Source: BS150m-G50 sp964501185 [NCBI: uncultured Bacteroidia bacterium] (GTDB lineage Bacteria; CAIWAD01; BS150m-G50). Taken from it: 38,933 nucleotides of DNA. A model generated the notes under the pieces. The model was not told where the DNA came from. It did no database searches and saw only the letters and a program-made list of their open reading frames with translations. Within the stretch, counting starts at the first letter, position 1; each line of letters begins with the position of its first letter. This document shows positions 17,734 to 25,515 of this stretch, in pieces. The translations under genes and the position numbers were made by a program. The stretch lies in contig CAZCRT010000017.1 in the NCBI GenBank assembly GCA_964501185.1, positions 27,588 to 66,520 of the forward strand, read 5' to 3'.

Positions 17734-18420
17734 ATGAATGCGGAATTTTTGAAGAGTGTACGCATATTTCGTCATTTGAGCGACGAGGCACTGCAGGAAC
17801 TGGCTGAGTACTTCAAGGTGCGGAAGTATCTGAAGAATAACCTGATCATTTTCGAGGACGACACCGGGTTGTTGTTTTTCGTGATACGCTCAGGCAAGGT
17901 TAAGATATCCCGTATCAGCCAACAGGGGGAGGAAGTAATCCTGGCCATTCTGGGGCAGGGGCAGTTTTTCGGTGAAGTGTCAATTATCGACGGTGGTACC
18001 CGTAGCGCCACGGTGACTTCACTGGATGATGTGGAACTACTCAGCATCAGTCGTGATCGTTTTCAATATTTCATGAAGAAATATCCCACGCTGTCATTGT
18101 CGCTGCTTCGCGAGATGGCAGCCCGGTTCCGCAAGAGCGATGCGCAGATCAAGCGTCTATCATTGATGGACGCGCGTGAGCGGGTGGCCAATACTCTCTT
18201 TCTGCTGGCTATGGAGTTGGGGGTAGAGCAAAGAGAACACGAATACATCATCGAGGATTTGCCCAGACAACTGGATCTGGCCAGCATTGCCGGTACCTCA
18301 AGGGAAACCGTCTCACGGATTATCAGCAAGCTGCAGGAAGAGGGACTGATTGAGCGTGAAGGGAATCGTCTTATTATCCCGGATGTTTTTCGCCTGGAGC
18401 GGGTCTTTAACGAGGTATAA
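17734..18420 (+). CDS. Crp/Fnr-family transcription regulator
   Basis: A 228-residue DNA-binding protein. Residues 10-115 form a cyclic-nucleotide-binding beta-roll with the phosphate-cassette pattern FFGEVSIIDGGTRSATVTS (78-96), keeping Glu81 and Arg90-Ser91 as in cAMP binders. A long dimer helix follows (about 118-145). The C-terminal winged helix has LASIAGTSRETVSRIISKLQ at about 182-201. There is no cysteine anywhere in the protein, which rules out an FNR-type iron-sulfur sensor. A GTG at 17728 is in frame, but ATG 17734 with GAGGTG upstream is the better start. As the last gene of the sugar-nucleotide operon it may regulate that operon, but this is inference. The ligand is unproven. Confidence 0.92.
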   Translation: MNAEFLKSVRIFRHLSDEALQELAEYFKVRKYLKNNLIIFEDDTGLLFFVIRSGKVKISRISQQGEEVILAILGQGQFFGEVSIIDGGTRSATVTSLDDVELLSISRDRFQYFMKKYPTLSLSLLREMAARFRKSDAQIKRLSLMDARERVANTLFLLAMELGVEQREHEYIIEDLPRQLDLASIAGTSRETVSRIISKLQEEGLIEREGNRLIIPDVFRLERVFNEV

Positions 18421-18442
18421 CAACAAAGACTTACACTTGAGC

Positions 18443-18619
18443 CACTGAGAAGACAAAAAAGGCACAGAGAAAACGACTATGGTTGAATATGGGGCGTTCA
18501 AACTTCCTGGATAGCTGACAAATCCATGTATTTATCAATTCTATAGAAAAAGGGGCAGCCGAAAGCTGTCCCTTCAATCTATAGAGCTATCTCTTCTCTG
18601 TGTCTCTTTCTTGCTCAGT
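18443..18619. repeat. Imperfect long-range inverted repeat with CACTGAG...CACAGAGAA arms
   Basis: The left arm (18443-18472) starts CACTGAGAAGAC and ends GGCACAGAGAAA. The right arm (18594-18619), read on the minus strand, starts ACTGAGCAAGAA and ends ACACAGAGAA. The arms match over most of about 27 bases. They bracket about 120 bases that include the terminator of the minus-strand gene. The arms resemble the CACAGAG-type intergenic repeats I associate with several environmental bacteria; that recollection is not a database result. There is no coding potential between the arms. Confidence 0.5.
18545..18572 (-). terminator. Rho-independent terminator of the T9SS adhesin-like gene
   Basis: On the minus strand, GGGACAGC, loop TTTCG and GCTGCCCC form an 8-bp stem (one G-T pair), followed at once by TTTTTCTA. 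It lies about 70 bases after the minus-strand stop at 18641. The plus strand lacks a T tract after the hairpin, so it probably does not serve the convergent regulator gene. Confidence 0.8.
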
Positions 18620-18640
18620 ACCTCTGTGTGAGTCCTACTC

Positions 18641-21600
18641 CTACCTGATCAGTGTCATCTTGCGTGTCTTGACGAAGCCATCACCCTGCATACGGTAGAA
18701 ATACACGCCACTGGCAACTGCAGCACCATACTGGTTACGGCCATCCCATACTACCTGATAGTGCCCCCAGCTGAACGATTCCCGATTGAGTAATGTCTGT
18801 ACCCGCTCACCCTGCATATTGTATATATGCAATGTCACTGCTCCCGGTTCAGGCAGGCTGAACTTGATCGTAGTGGAGGGGTTGAAGGGATTAGGATAGT
18901 TCTGTGACAGTTCCCAATCCTCCGGGATGCTAAGTGACAAAATCTCAACCCAGTTTTCATAGAATTCACTGCTTCCATCCAGATCGATAGCTTCCAGAAT
19001 ATAATGGTAGATAGCACCCGGGTCGATCTGATCATCGATGAAACTGTAATCATTTGGCTGAGCCGAATTACCGGCACCAACCAGTTCACTATACTGGTCG
19101 AAGTGAGCCAGACGGGTAAACTGATCTATGGCAGGAGGTGACGACAGGTTTAGTTCGTCAACTTCAGCACGCCAGACGGCAAAGCCAGCGTTATTCTGCT
19201 CTGATTCCGTAACCCAGTTGAGCAGGTTGCTGCCGTTATCAGCAATTATATCGAAGCTGGTGAAGCTTACCGGCAGCGAGTGATCACCTGGGCTTGATGG
19301 CATCGGGAAAGTCCCGCTCACGTCATCAGCACTGAGAGCCAGATGAAAATCACTGGACTGTGATATTTCCATACCGAGAGTGTGAGACATTTCCGCTCCG
19401 GTAGAGATATCAACCGTCAACAGCAACTTCTCCCAGGTTCCATTAGTAGTAGCGAAGTTGATTGCGCTGAAACTTGGATTGACGGTGCCTACCTGATCCA
19501 GACCTATCTGTATATCAGTACCACTGTCCCATGAACCGTTATCATTGACATCGTGCCACAGTTGGAATTTTGAAATGTCAGCAGAGGTTGCACTGGAGCT
19601 TGAAGTCTTGGTGAAATCAAGGCTGCTGATAGTGATAGTCGCACCAACCATCTCTGCTGCAAGAGTGATTGAGACCAGTTCGCAATGAGTATAACCGGGC
19701 AACATCATCTGCCCCACATCTGTTCCTATAACAGATAGAGTCGGATTAACCAGCATACGGGCACGGGTAGCAGCGATGGGAGTTCCCTCAACCGGGTTGC
19801 TCTGAGAATCCTCACCGGAGACCCACCAGAACATATAATCGTAGGTCTGGCCATCGCTGAGTGTAGTTGAGTTGAGGTACTTGGTAACCTGATCACTGAT
19901 TACTGCTACCGCTGCGGAATCCTCAACAGCATAACCACTTGTCAATGAACCATCATTATCCCAGGCCCAGTGAATCTGCAGTACTTCACCGTTTTCTCCA
20001 CTGCTGACATCAGCTTGAACCGTCATATCCTGAGTACCTGTCAGGCGGATATGCTCATCATCAGCGTGGTTGGGATTGGAAAGGGTAGGAGCATTGACCG
20101 AAATCACTTTGGTCCCGGTTGTACTGCTGCTGTTTTCCGGTAGTGAATACTGGAAGCTGCAGGAAATCGTATAGGTGTCGGCAGAAGCGGTCAGTATGAT
20201 TCCCTGTGATGTCAGGTCACACACACCACTGGAGAAATCGCCAGCCTGATCCAGTGTATCATCATCACCTGAGCCGAGACCGGTGATTGTTCCTCCTGAG
20301 GAAGCAACAGTAGTGTTGTTTGCAGAAGCATCAAAACTGGTGGCAGTATTAAGGTACTCATCCTGGATAGTCAGAGTATTGGTGCCGGTCCAGGCAACAC
20401 CGCTTTCAGAAGGGCCTGAAGCGAGTGAGAAAACATAATGGTCTGCCGCAGCATGGCTGGTTGTCAGACTGGTGGAAGCTACACCGGTAAGTGTTGGTGT
20501 GCCGGAATTATCAGAACCGGTGATGGTTGCGCTGGCAGCATTGTAGAAAACAACAGCTACGTCTGCGCTGATCCCATCGGTAAAGGAAACGCTGCGATCT
20601 GCCCAGCTGCCGCTGGTAACCCCGTCTATGGTTGGTTGAGTGCCATCCGGTGCGTTTCCGGCAGTACTGGCAAAGTCAATGTCACGACTGCCGTCTTCGT
20701 TTTCAACGAGATAAAGATTATCGTCAACTACATAGAGCTGAATATTGAATGAAGCCCCGGCGGTCTGTGTGGACGGTGTCCCGGTCATTCCGGATCCATT
20801 GAAGAAAGTCTGCCCCGGGAGTTTCACCAGAATCTGTGAGGGATCCTCAGCGATGATGGTAGCGTTCTGTGTGGCGGAGGTCAGCAGATTGGCGTATACC
20901 AGAATGGTCTTGCTACCTGTCTGCGAACAGGCGTAGTAGAATGTAGCTGATGTATCAGCAGTGGTCATGGAGACATAGGTGACATTATCCCCAACAGGTG
21001 TCTCACGGAAGGTGCCATCGCCTGTACCACTTGTCTGTGACAGATTGATGGTGCGATCCTCACCGCTTTCAGGATTGCCGTAAGCGTCGTGAACTGAAAC
21101 ACCTACTTCGTCCTCGTAGGTGTTAACAGGTTCGTTAACTTCACTGGTTGTAAATGCCAGATGATGTGCACCCTGGTAATTTCCGCGGGAAGGGCTGTAT
21201 GCTACATTACCCTGGTCGTCACGAATCTTGATACGATAGTACCCATACTCGGTCCCCAGAGTGTATGTACCGCTGTAGGACGTATTATCTGTATTGGTGT
21301 CCTCAGTGCCGATATCGTTCCAGTCTACATTGTTGGTTGATCCCTGCAGCCTTACACCGGCTATGGAGGGGTCGGTGGTGCCATTGTCTGCTGTAGCTGT
21401 CCAGGCAACAACACCGCTCAGAAATTTGGAGGTCGCAATCGGGGAATTCATGGTCGGTGTGTCGGGAGCAATCGCTTCAGTAGTAAGCGCGAGTGTTTCT
21501 TCATCAGCCATTTCATTACTGGAGAGGTCTTCCAGTTGATTGCCGCTGGCGTTCTGGTCATAGACAATAGAGCCGCTCCAGTCCCGGTCAGGCAGGTCGC

Positions 21601-22318
21601 TGGCGAGAGTAAGGGTCCAGTCAGTGCCGCTGCCTGTCATGCTTGTACCCCAGATCTGCGTGCCGATACCATCACCGGTAGCTTTGAAATTAGCGCCGCA
21701 ATCTCCGGTGACCTCCTGGACGGATTCATTGAAAACCAGACGGACCGTATTTAAAGCGGTAGCTTCTGTGTTGCCGTCACCAGCGACCAGAACAGGGGTA
21801 GTGCTATCCAGCTCACAGACACCCCAGACAAACCCCAGACCGCTGCTCTGCGGGGTGGTGAAAAAGTCGTAGGCGCCGTAGGCATCGGTGAAGGTTTCGT
21901 AGTCACGGTAGCGATTGAATCCGAGAGCCGGATCAAGCTGACAGTAAACAGTAATGGTGGAGTCACCGGCACCCCAGGTCGAAGGGGCGGTGAAAGCAAA
22001 AGTAACAGTGGAATCACCACTTGAGAAATTGAATCCGCTGACAGTACTGGTGCGGTCATAGGAGTTGTTTGCATCACCACTGGCCGGGGGAGAATCGGTG
22101 AAGGTTCCTATCGATATTCCGTTGACCCCGGTGGGGGTTCCGGAGACGACATGCATCACAACATTGACAGTTTCACCGGATTGAATTGAGTTGTCGGTTC
22201 GTCCATCACTACCATAAAAATAGAGACTATCAGCCTCGAGAAATACTGCCAGGGCTGGTGATGAAAAACCGATGATCAGTAATATCGCAGTGATAAATTG
22301 TCGGCCTCTGTGTTTCAT
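18641..22318 (-). CDS. Large secreted adhesin-like protein with T9SS C-terminal sorting domain
   Basis: A 1225-residue export protein. The start is ATG 22318 (MKHRGRQF, then a hydrophobic stretch to SSPALA), with GGGAGGAC just upstream; an upstream TTG in frame lacks this. The mature part is a chain of beta-sandwich segments rich in Ser, Thr, Asp and Gly: an Ig-like segment, a Big_5-like unit (about 170-290, VRLVFNESVQEVTG), a fibronectin-like unit, and two or three Big_1-like units (about 390-720, with HDAYGNPESGEDRTINL and QDEYLNTATSFDA). A dockerin-like loop, HDVNDNGSWDSGTDIQ, is near 940. The last 85 residues form the T9SS type A sorting domain: NYPNPFNPSTTIKFSLPEPG, DGRNQYGAAVASGVYFYRM and a final KMTLIR. 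It should be exported to the cell surface or medium and handled by a PorU-type sortase. No enzyme motif was seen. Confidence 0.85.
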   Translation of the reverse strand: MKHRGRQFITAILLIIGFSSPALAVFLEADSLYFYGSDGRTDNSIQSGETVNVVMHVVSGTPTGVNGISIGTFTDSPPASGDANNSYDRTSTVSGFNFSSGDSTVTFAFTAPSTWGAGDSTITVYCQLDPALGFNRYRDYETFTDAYGAYDFFTTPQSSGLGFVWGVCELDSTTPVLVAGDGNTEATALNTVRLVFNESVQEVTGDCGANFKATGDGIGTQIWGTSMTGSGTDWTLTLASDLPDRDWSGSIVYDQNASGNQLEDLSSNEMADEETLALTTEAIAPDTPTMNSPIATSKFLSGVVAWTATADNGTTDPSIAGVRLQGSTNNVDWNDIGTEDTNTDNTSYSGTYTLGTEYGYYRIKIRDDQGNVAYSPSRGNYQGAHHLAFTTSEVNEPVNTYEDEVGVSVHDAYGNPESGEDRTINLSQTSGTGDGTFRETPVGDNVTYVSMTTADTSATFYYACSQTGSKTILVYANLLTSATQNATIIAEDPSQILVKLPGQTFFNGSGMTGTPSTQTAGASFNIQLYVVDDNLYLVENEDGSRDIDFASTAGNAPDGTQPTIDGVTSGSWADRSVSFTDGISADVAVVFYNAASATITGSDNSGTPTLTGVASTSLTTSHAAADHYVFSLASGPSESGVAWTGTNTLTIQDEYLNTATSFDASANNTTVASSGGTITGLGSGDDDTLDQAGDFSSGVCDLTSQGIILTASADTYTISCSFQYSLPENSSSTTGTKVISVNAPTLSNPNHADDEHIRLTGTQDMTVQADVSSGENGEVLQIHWAWDNDGSLTSGYAVEDSAAVAVISDQVTKYLNSTTLSDGQTYDYMFWWVSGEDSQSNPVEGTPIAATRARMLVNPTLSVIGTDVGQMMLPGYTHCELVSITLAAEMVGATITISSLDFTKTSSSSATSADISKFQLWHDVNDNGSWDSGTDIQIGLDQVGTVNPSFSAINFATTNGTWEKLLLTVDISTGAEMSHTLGMEISQSSDFHLALSADDVSGTFPMPSSPGDHSLPVSFTSFDIIADNGSNLLNWVTESEQNNAGFAVWRAEVDELNLSSPPAIDQFTRLAHFDQYSELVGAGNSAQPNDYSFIDDQIDPGAIYHYILEAIDLDGSSEFYENWVEILSLSIPEDWELSQNYPNPFNPSTTIKFSLPEPGAVTLHIYNMQGERVQTLLNRESFSWGHYQVVWDGRNQYGAAVASGVYFYRMQGDGFVKTRKMTLIR

Positions 22319-22883
22319 GGAAGTCCTCCCGGAACCTTGCAAGTGTCCATATCTCCTGAATCACCCTCACCATTCACAAGTATGCGCTATCAGCTCACTG
22401 TTCACTTAAGTAGCGAGCTTCCTTTCCTGTGAGTGGATTGTATAGTTGGATACATTTGTAAAACTGCACTCTCTCCAACACAGTGCTTTATTACCTCTGA
22501 ATATTAGCCAAACTGACGCAGTTCGGCAAGAAAAACCCTAAAAAGTACTATGGCTCAACAGACAATCATTCACTTGATTCAAATTCTGAAGTGGCTTTGA
22601 AAGCCCGTCTTGAGGGTATAACACTGCGTGGAACCCTGTCTGACAGGGGGATCAGGACCCTGTCATTTAACGCTGAAAAGTAATGATTACTGACACGCAG
22701 CTGTTTTAGCCGGTTAGAGCAGAATAATTATAGCCCCTTCCTGTAAATTCCATACTCGTGAAACGTTTGTTGCGACACTTTTTTTTATAACTTGTATGAA
22801 GTACAAGAGGAGTAGACCTGCCAATCAGTTCTTGTGAATTTTCAATTCGCAGTTTTGCCCAAAGAACCTGAAGGATTGATATC
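22319..22883. promoter_or_regulatory. 565-base divergent intergenic region upstream of the histidine kinase and adhesin
   Basis: No convincing gene is present. Three dyads are visible: GGCTTT-G-AAAGCC (22593-22605), CCCTGTC-T-GACAGGG (22634-22648) with a third CCCTGTC copy at 22658-22664, and CTTGTA-TGAAG-TACAAG (22791-22807). The last lies about 76 bases before the kinase start and is the best operator candidate. The second can form two alternative hairpins with the extra copy. A small frame covers 22706-22891 on the minus strand, but it overlaps the kinase start and has no family look. Confidence 0.45.
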
Positions 22884-24689
22884 GTGGACACTTTTCAAAT
22901 AGACTGTCGTGACTACTTCAACCGGGTACACAACCCGGTAGCAGTTATCGACAGCAATCTGGTTCTCAGATTCAGTAATCACCTGTTTCTGGAGATGTGT
23001 ACTCTGGAGCAGGTTGAGGAAGTACCGCTGCTGGAAGCCCTGGGGGGGTTCTGTGTTGACAAAGTGAAACTGCGGGTTTTCCGAGAATTTGTCTGCAGTG
23101 CTCTACGGGAATCTCCTGATAGCGAAACATTTCTGGCACGCTGCCTGGGAACACACCGCATCACCATCACCCATCTGAAAACAGAATCTGACCCGCTTTA
23201 CTTGTTACAGTTTGAGCAACTTGCCGGATCTGTCAATCCTGAGACCGGTGAATTGCTGGAAGACCAGTATGAGTCGGAAGAACGTCGTCTGATGGAGGAT
23301 AAGCTGCGGCGGCGTGTACGGGAGTTGTCCATTCTGCACGAGATAAGCAGTGTTCTGCTCGAGAGTCGTGACCTTGATCATGTGTATCACATAATATTGA
23401 CAGGTGTAACCTTTGGACAGGGGCTCGGGTTCAATCGAGCATTCCTGCTGCTGTACGACGAGGAGACGAGATTACTCACCGGCAGGACAGCAGTAGGCCC
23501 TGCCACCCGTGATGAAGCCGATCAGATCTGGGGGAATCTCAATGAGCGGGATATGGATCTGCAGTCGATACTTCATTCCTATCAGGTGATATCAGCCGAA
23601 CGCGATACCACTATCAACAATCTGGCGCAGGACATCTCCATTCAACTGGAAACCCGTGATTCTGAAATCTACCAGTCGTTTCAGCATAACCGGTACGGCA
23701 GATTGCAGTATGATCAGGTAACAGCTTCTGAGGACCATCAGCTGCTGAAGAGCCTCGGTGCGGGTACCTGCTGGATTACACCGATAATTTCCTACAGCAA
23801 CCACAAACCCAAATGGCGGGGAGCGCTGGTAGTAGATAATTTTATTACCGGACGAATGCCGCAGGGGGAGGATATTGAAGCTCTGGGTATCTGTGGTCAG
23901 AACCTGGCTCTCACAATGGAGCGGTTCGAACTGATAGGTGAGCTGCAGGTCAAGATTCAGAATCTGGAGGAACTCTACCAGAAGTACAGGGAAAGCAGTC
24001 AGAAGCTGCTGTTCGCTGAGAAACTGGCTGCAATGGGTAAGGTTGCTACCCGTATTGCGCATGAGATAAAAAACCCGCTGGTTTCTATCGGCGGATTTGC
24101 GCTCAAACTCAGGGATGCAATTGAACCTGAGGACAAGCTTCACCGTTATGCAACCATTGTTGTCGATGAAGTGCGGCGGCTTGAAAACACACTCTACAGC
24201 GTTCTGTATTTTTCAAATCTGCACCAGACACAACCGGCATCTTTTAAACTGAGGGACCTTCTCGATCATTGTCAGGAGCTTTTTCATGATGTGCTGGCAC
24301 GGGTTAAGATAACACTGGATATAGAGATCACGCCGGGTGTTGATGAGATAACTGCTGACAGAGGGCAACTGGAGCAGGTGCTGATCAACCTGATCCGCAA
24401 TTCCATAGAGGCAATCGGTAGCGACGGTTGTATCACATTGCAGGTAGCAGTTGATCGTGATAATTACTATTTTTCCATTACTGACACTGGCCCGGGGATT
24501 GATATCAGCAATCCGGAGATGCCGTTCGAATCGTTCTTTTCGACCAAGGCGACAGGTACCGGTCTGGGACTGACTATCACCCGGGAGATTATCGATAACC
24601 ACCATGGGGCTATCAGTCTGGATAACAAACCCGGGGGTGGGGCAGAAGTAAAATTCCAGCTACCGAAGCGAAGCGGAGGTGACTTATGA
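22884..24689 (+). CDS. Cytoplasmic PAS/GAF sensor histidine kinase
   Basis: A 601-residue kinase without membrane spans, so it senses an internal signal. A PAS-like domain occupies about 8-110 (YFNRVHNPVAVIDSNLVLRF). A GAF domain occupies about 150-345 (LHEISSVLLESRDLDHVYHI, then GFNRAFLLLYDEE), and a short coiled segment follows. The HisKA domain has phospho-acceptor His393 in IAHEIKNPLVSIGG. The ATPase domain has the N box (LEQVLINLIRNSIEAI), G1 (DTGPGID), F box (FESFFSTKATG) and G2 (TGLGLTI). The start is GTG with AAGGA nine bases upstream. Its end overlaps the response regulator start in ATGA, so the two form a pair. The GAF ligand is unknown. Confidence 0.92.
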   Translation: MDTFQIDCRDYFNRVHNPVAVIDSNLVLRFSNHLFLEMCTLEQVEEVPLLEALGGFCVDKVKLRVFREFVCSALRESPDSETFLARCLGTHRITITHLKTESDPLYLLQFEQLAGSVNPETGELLEDQYESEERRLMEDKLRRRVRELSILHEISSVLLESRDLDHVYHIILTGVTFGQGLGFNRAFLLLYDEETRLLTGRTAVGPATRDEADQIWGNLNERDMDLQSILHSYQVISAERDTTINNLAQDISIQLETRDSEIYQSFQHNRYGRLQYDQVTASEDHQLLKSLGAGTCWITPIISYSNHKPKWRGALVVDNFITGRMPQGEDIEALGICGQNLALTMERFELIGELQVKIQNLEELYQKYRESSQKLLFAEKLAAMGKVATRIAHEIKNPLVSIGGFALKLRDAIEPEDKLHRYATIVVDEVRRLENTLYSVLYFSNLHQTQPASFKLRDLLDHCQELFHDVLARVKITLDIEITPGVDEITADRGQLEQVLINLIRNSIEAIGSDGCITLQVAVDRDNYYFSITDTGPGIDISNPEMPFESFFSTKATGTGLGLTITREIIDNHHGAISLDNKPGGGAEVKFQLPKRSGGDL

Positions 24690-25051
24690 AGCGAATTCTG
24701 TTTGTTGATGATGATGAGAATATCCGACTCCTGTATGAAGAAGAGTTTAGCGATGAGGGTTACGAAGTCCATCTTGCAGAGAGTGGCCAGGAGGCGATCA
24801 ACAAAGTCCGGGAATTGAAACCGGATGCAGTGGTAATGGATATCCGTATGCCGGGTATGAACGGACTGGATGCAATGTCCCGGATTGTCGGGGAATTCAA
24901 TACGATTCCAATTGTCATCAATAGCGCTTATTCGCATTACAAGAGCGATTTCTCCAGCTGGCTGGCAGACGCCTATGTGATAAAGTCCTTTGACCTGACG
25001 GAGCTGAAAAAAGCTATCCAGGAAGTGCTGGCGCGTCCGGAAAATCAGTAG
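24686..25051 (+). CDS. Single-domain response regulator paired with the kinase
   Basis: A 121-residue CheY-type receiver and nothing else, so output is through protein contact. Acidic pocket Asp8, Asp9 and Asp10, phospho-acceptor Asp52 in VVMDIRMPG, Ser80 in the switch position and Lys100 are in place. After Lys100 the usual Pro is Ser (VIKSFDL). The same change occurs in a number of stand-alone receivers and may alter the output face. The gene overlaps the kinase by four bases. The partner, perhaps another kinase, a phosphodiesterase or a motility or secretion protein, is not in the window. Confidence 0.93.
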   Translation: MKRILFVDDDENIRLLYEEEFSDEGYEVHLAESGQEAINKVRELKPDAVVMDIRMPGMNGLDAMSRIVGEFNTIPIVINSAYSHYKSDFSSWLADAYVIKSFDLTELKKAIQEVLARPENQ

Positions 25052-25515
25052 CAGGGTGCCCACCCCGGGGCCTGAAAGAGACTGGACGAAGTGATATATG
25101 ATGTTACGCGCACGCAGTTTTCCCTTCGAAAGTTATTATTGTCCGGTAAACGGTGAATTGATCTGTTAGAAAATTCATACAGTTTTTCCCCATTTGTGAG
25201 AAGCAACCGTATCTGGCAACCTCAATCTCATTTGTTGCAACTGATCCCCGGTTATTCTAAACTTATTGATACTTCTATTGAGGGTTTCAACAGGTTGGAG
25301 CCTGATAGGTGAAGTTTTGCCTGCTGGAAGATCTGCTTCTCCAGAAGGGCACTATATTTGCAGGTGAGTGATCAGCGATAGAAATCGTCAGGGTTACACC
25401 TGCTTTTTGTCTGAAAATATTTTGAATTACAAATATCCCACTGTCAGATCACTGTTTCTGATTCCCGGTGCTTGAGACCTGACAGGATAAGGGAAACCAT
25501 TGAAGGAGCCTACTC
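25052..25515. other. 464-base gap before the papain-type protease gene
   Basis: No open frame with coding character is present. Just after the regulator stop is CAGG-GTGCCCACCCCGGGG-CCTG, a possible hairpin lacking a T tract. Farther on are weak dyads such as CTGGA (25321-25325) with TCCAG near 25336. The 3' part is A+T-rich and probably carries the protease promoter. AAGGAG is well placed before the ATG at 25516. I cannot identify an RNA gene. Confidence 0.4.
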
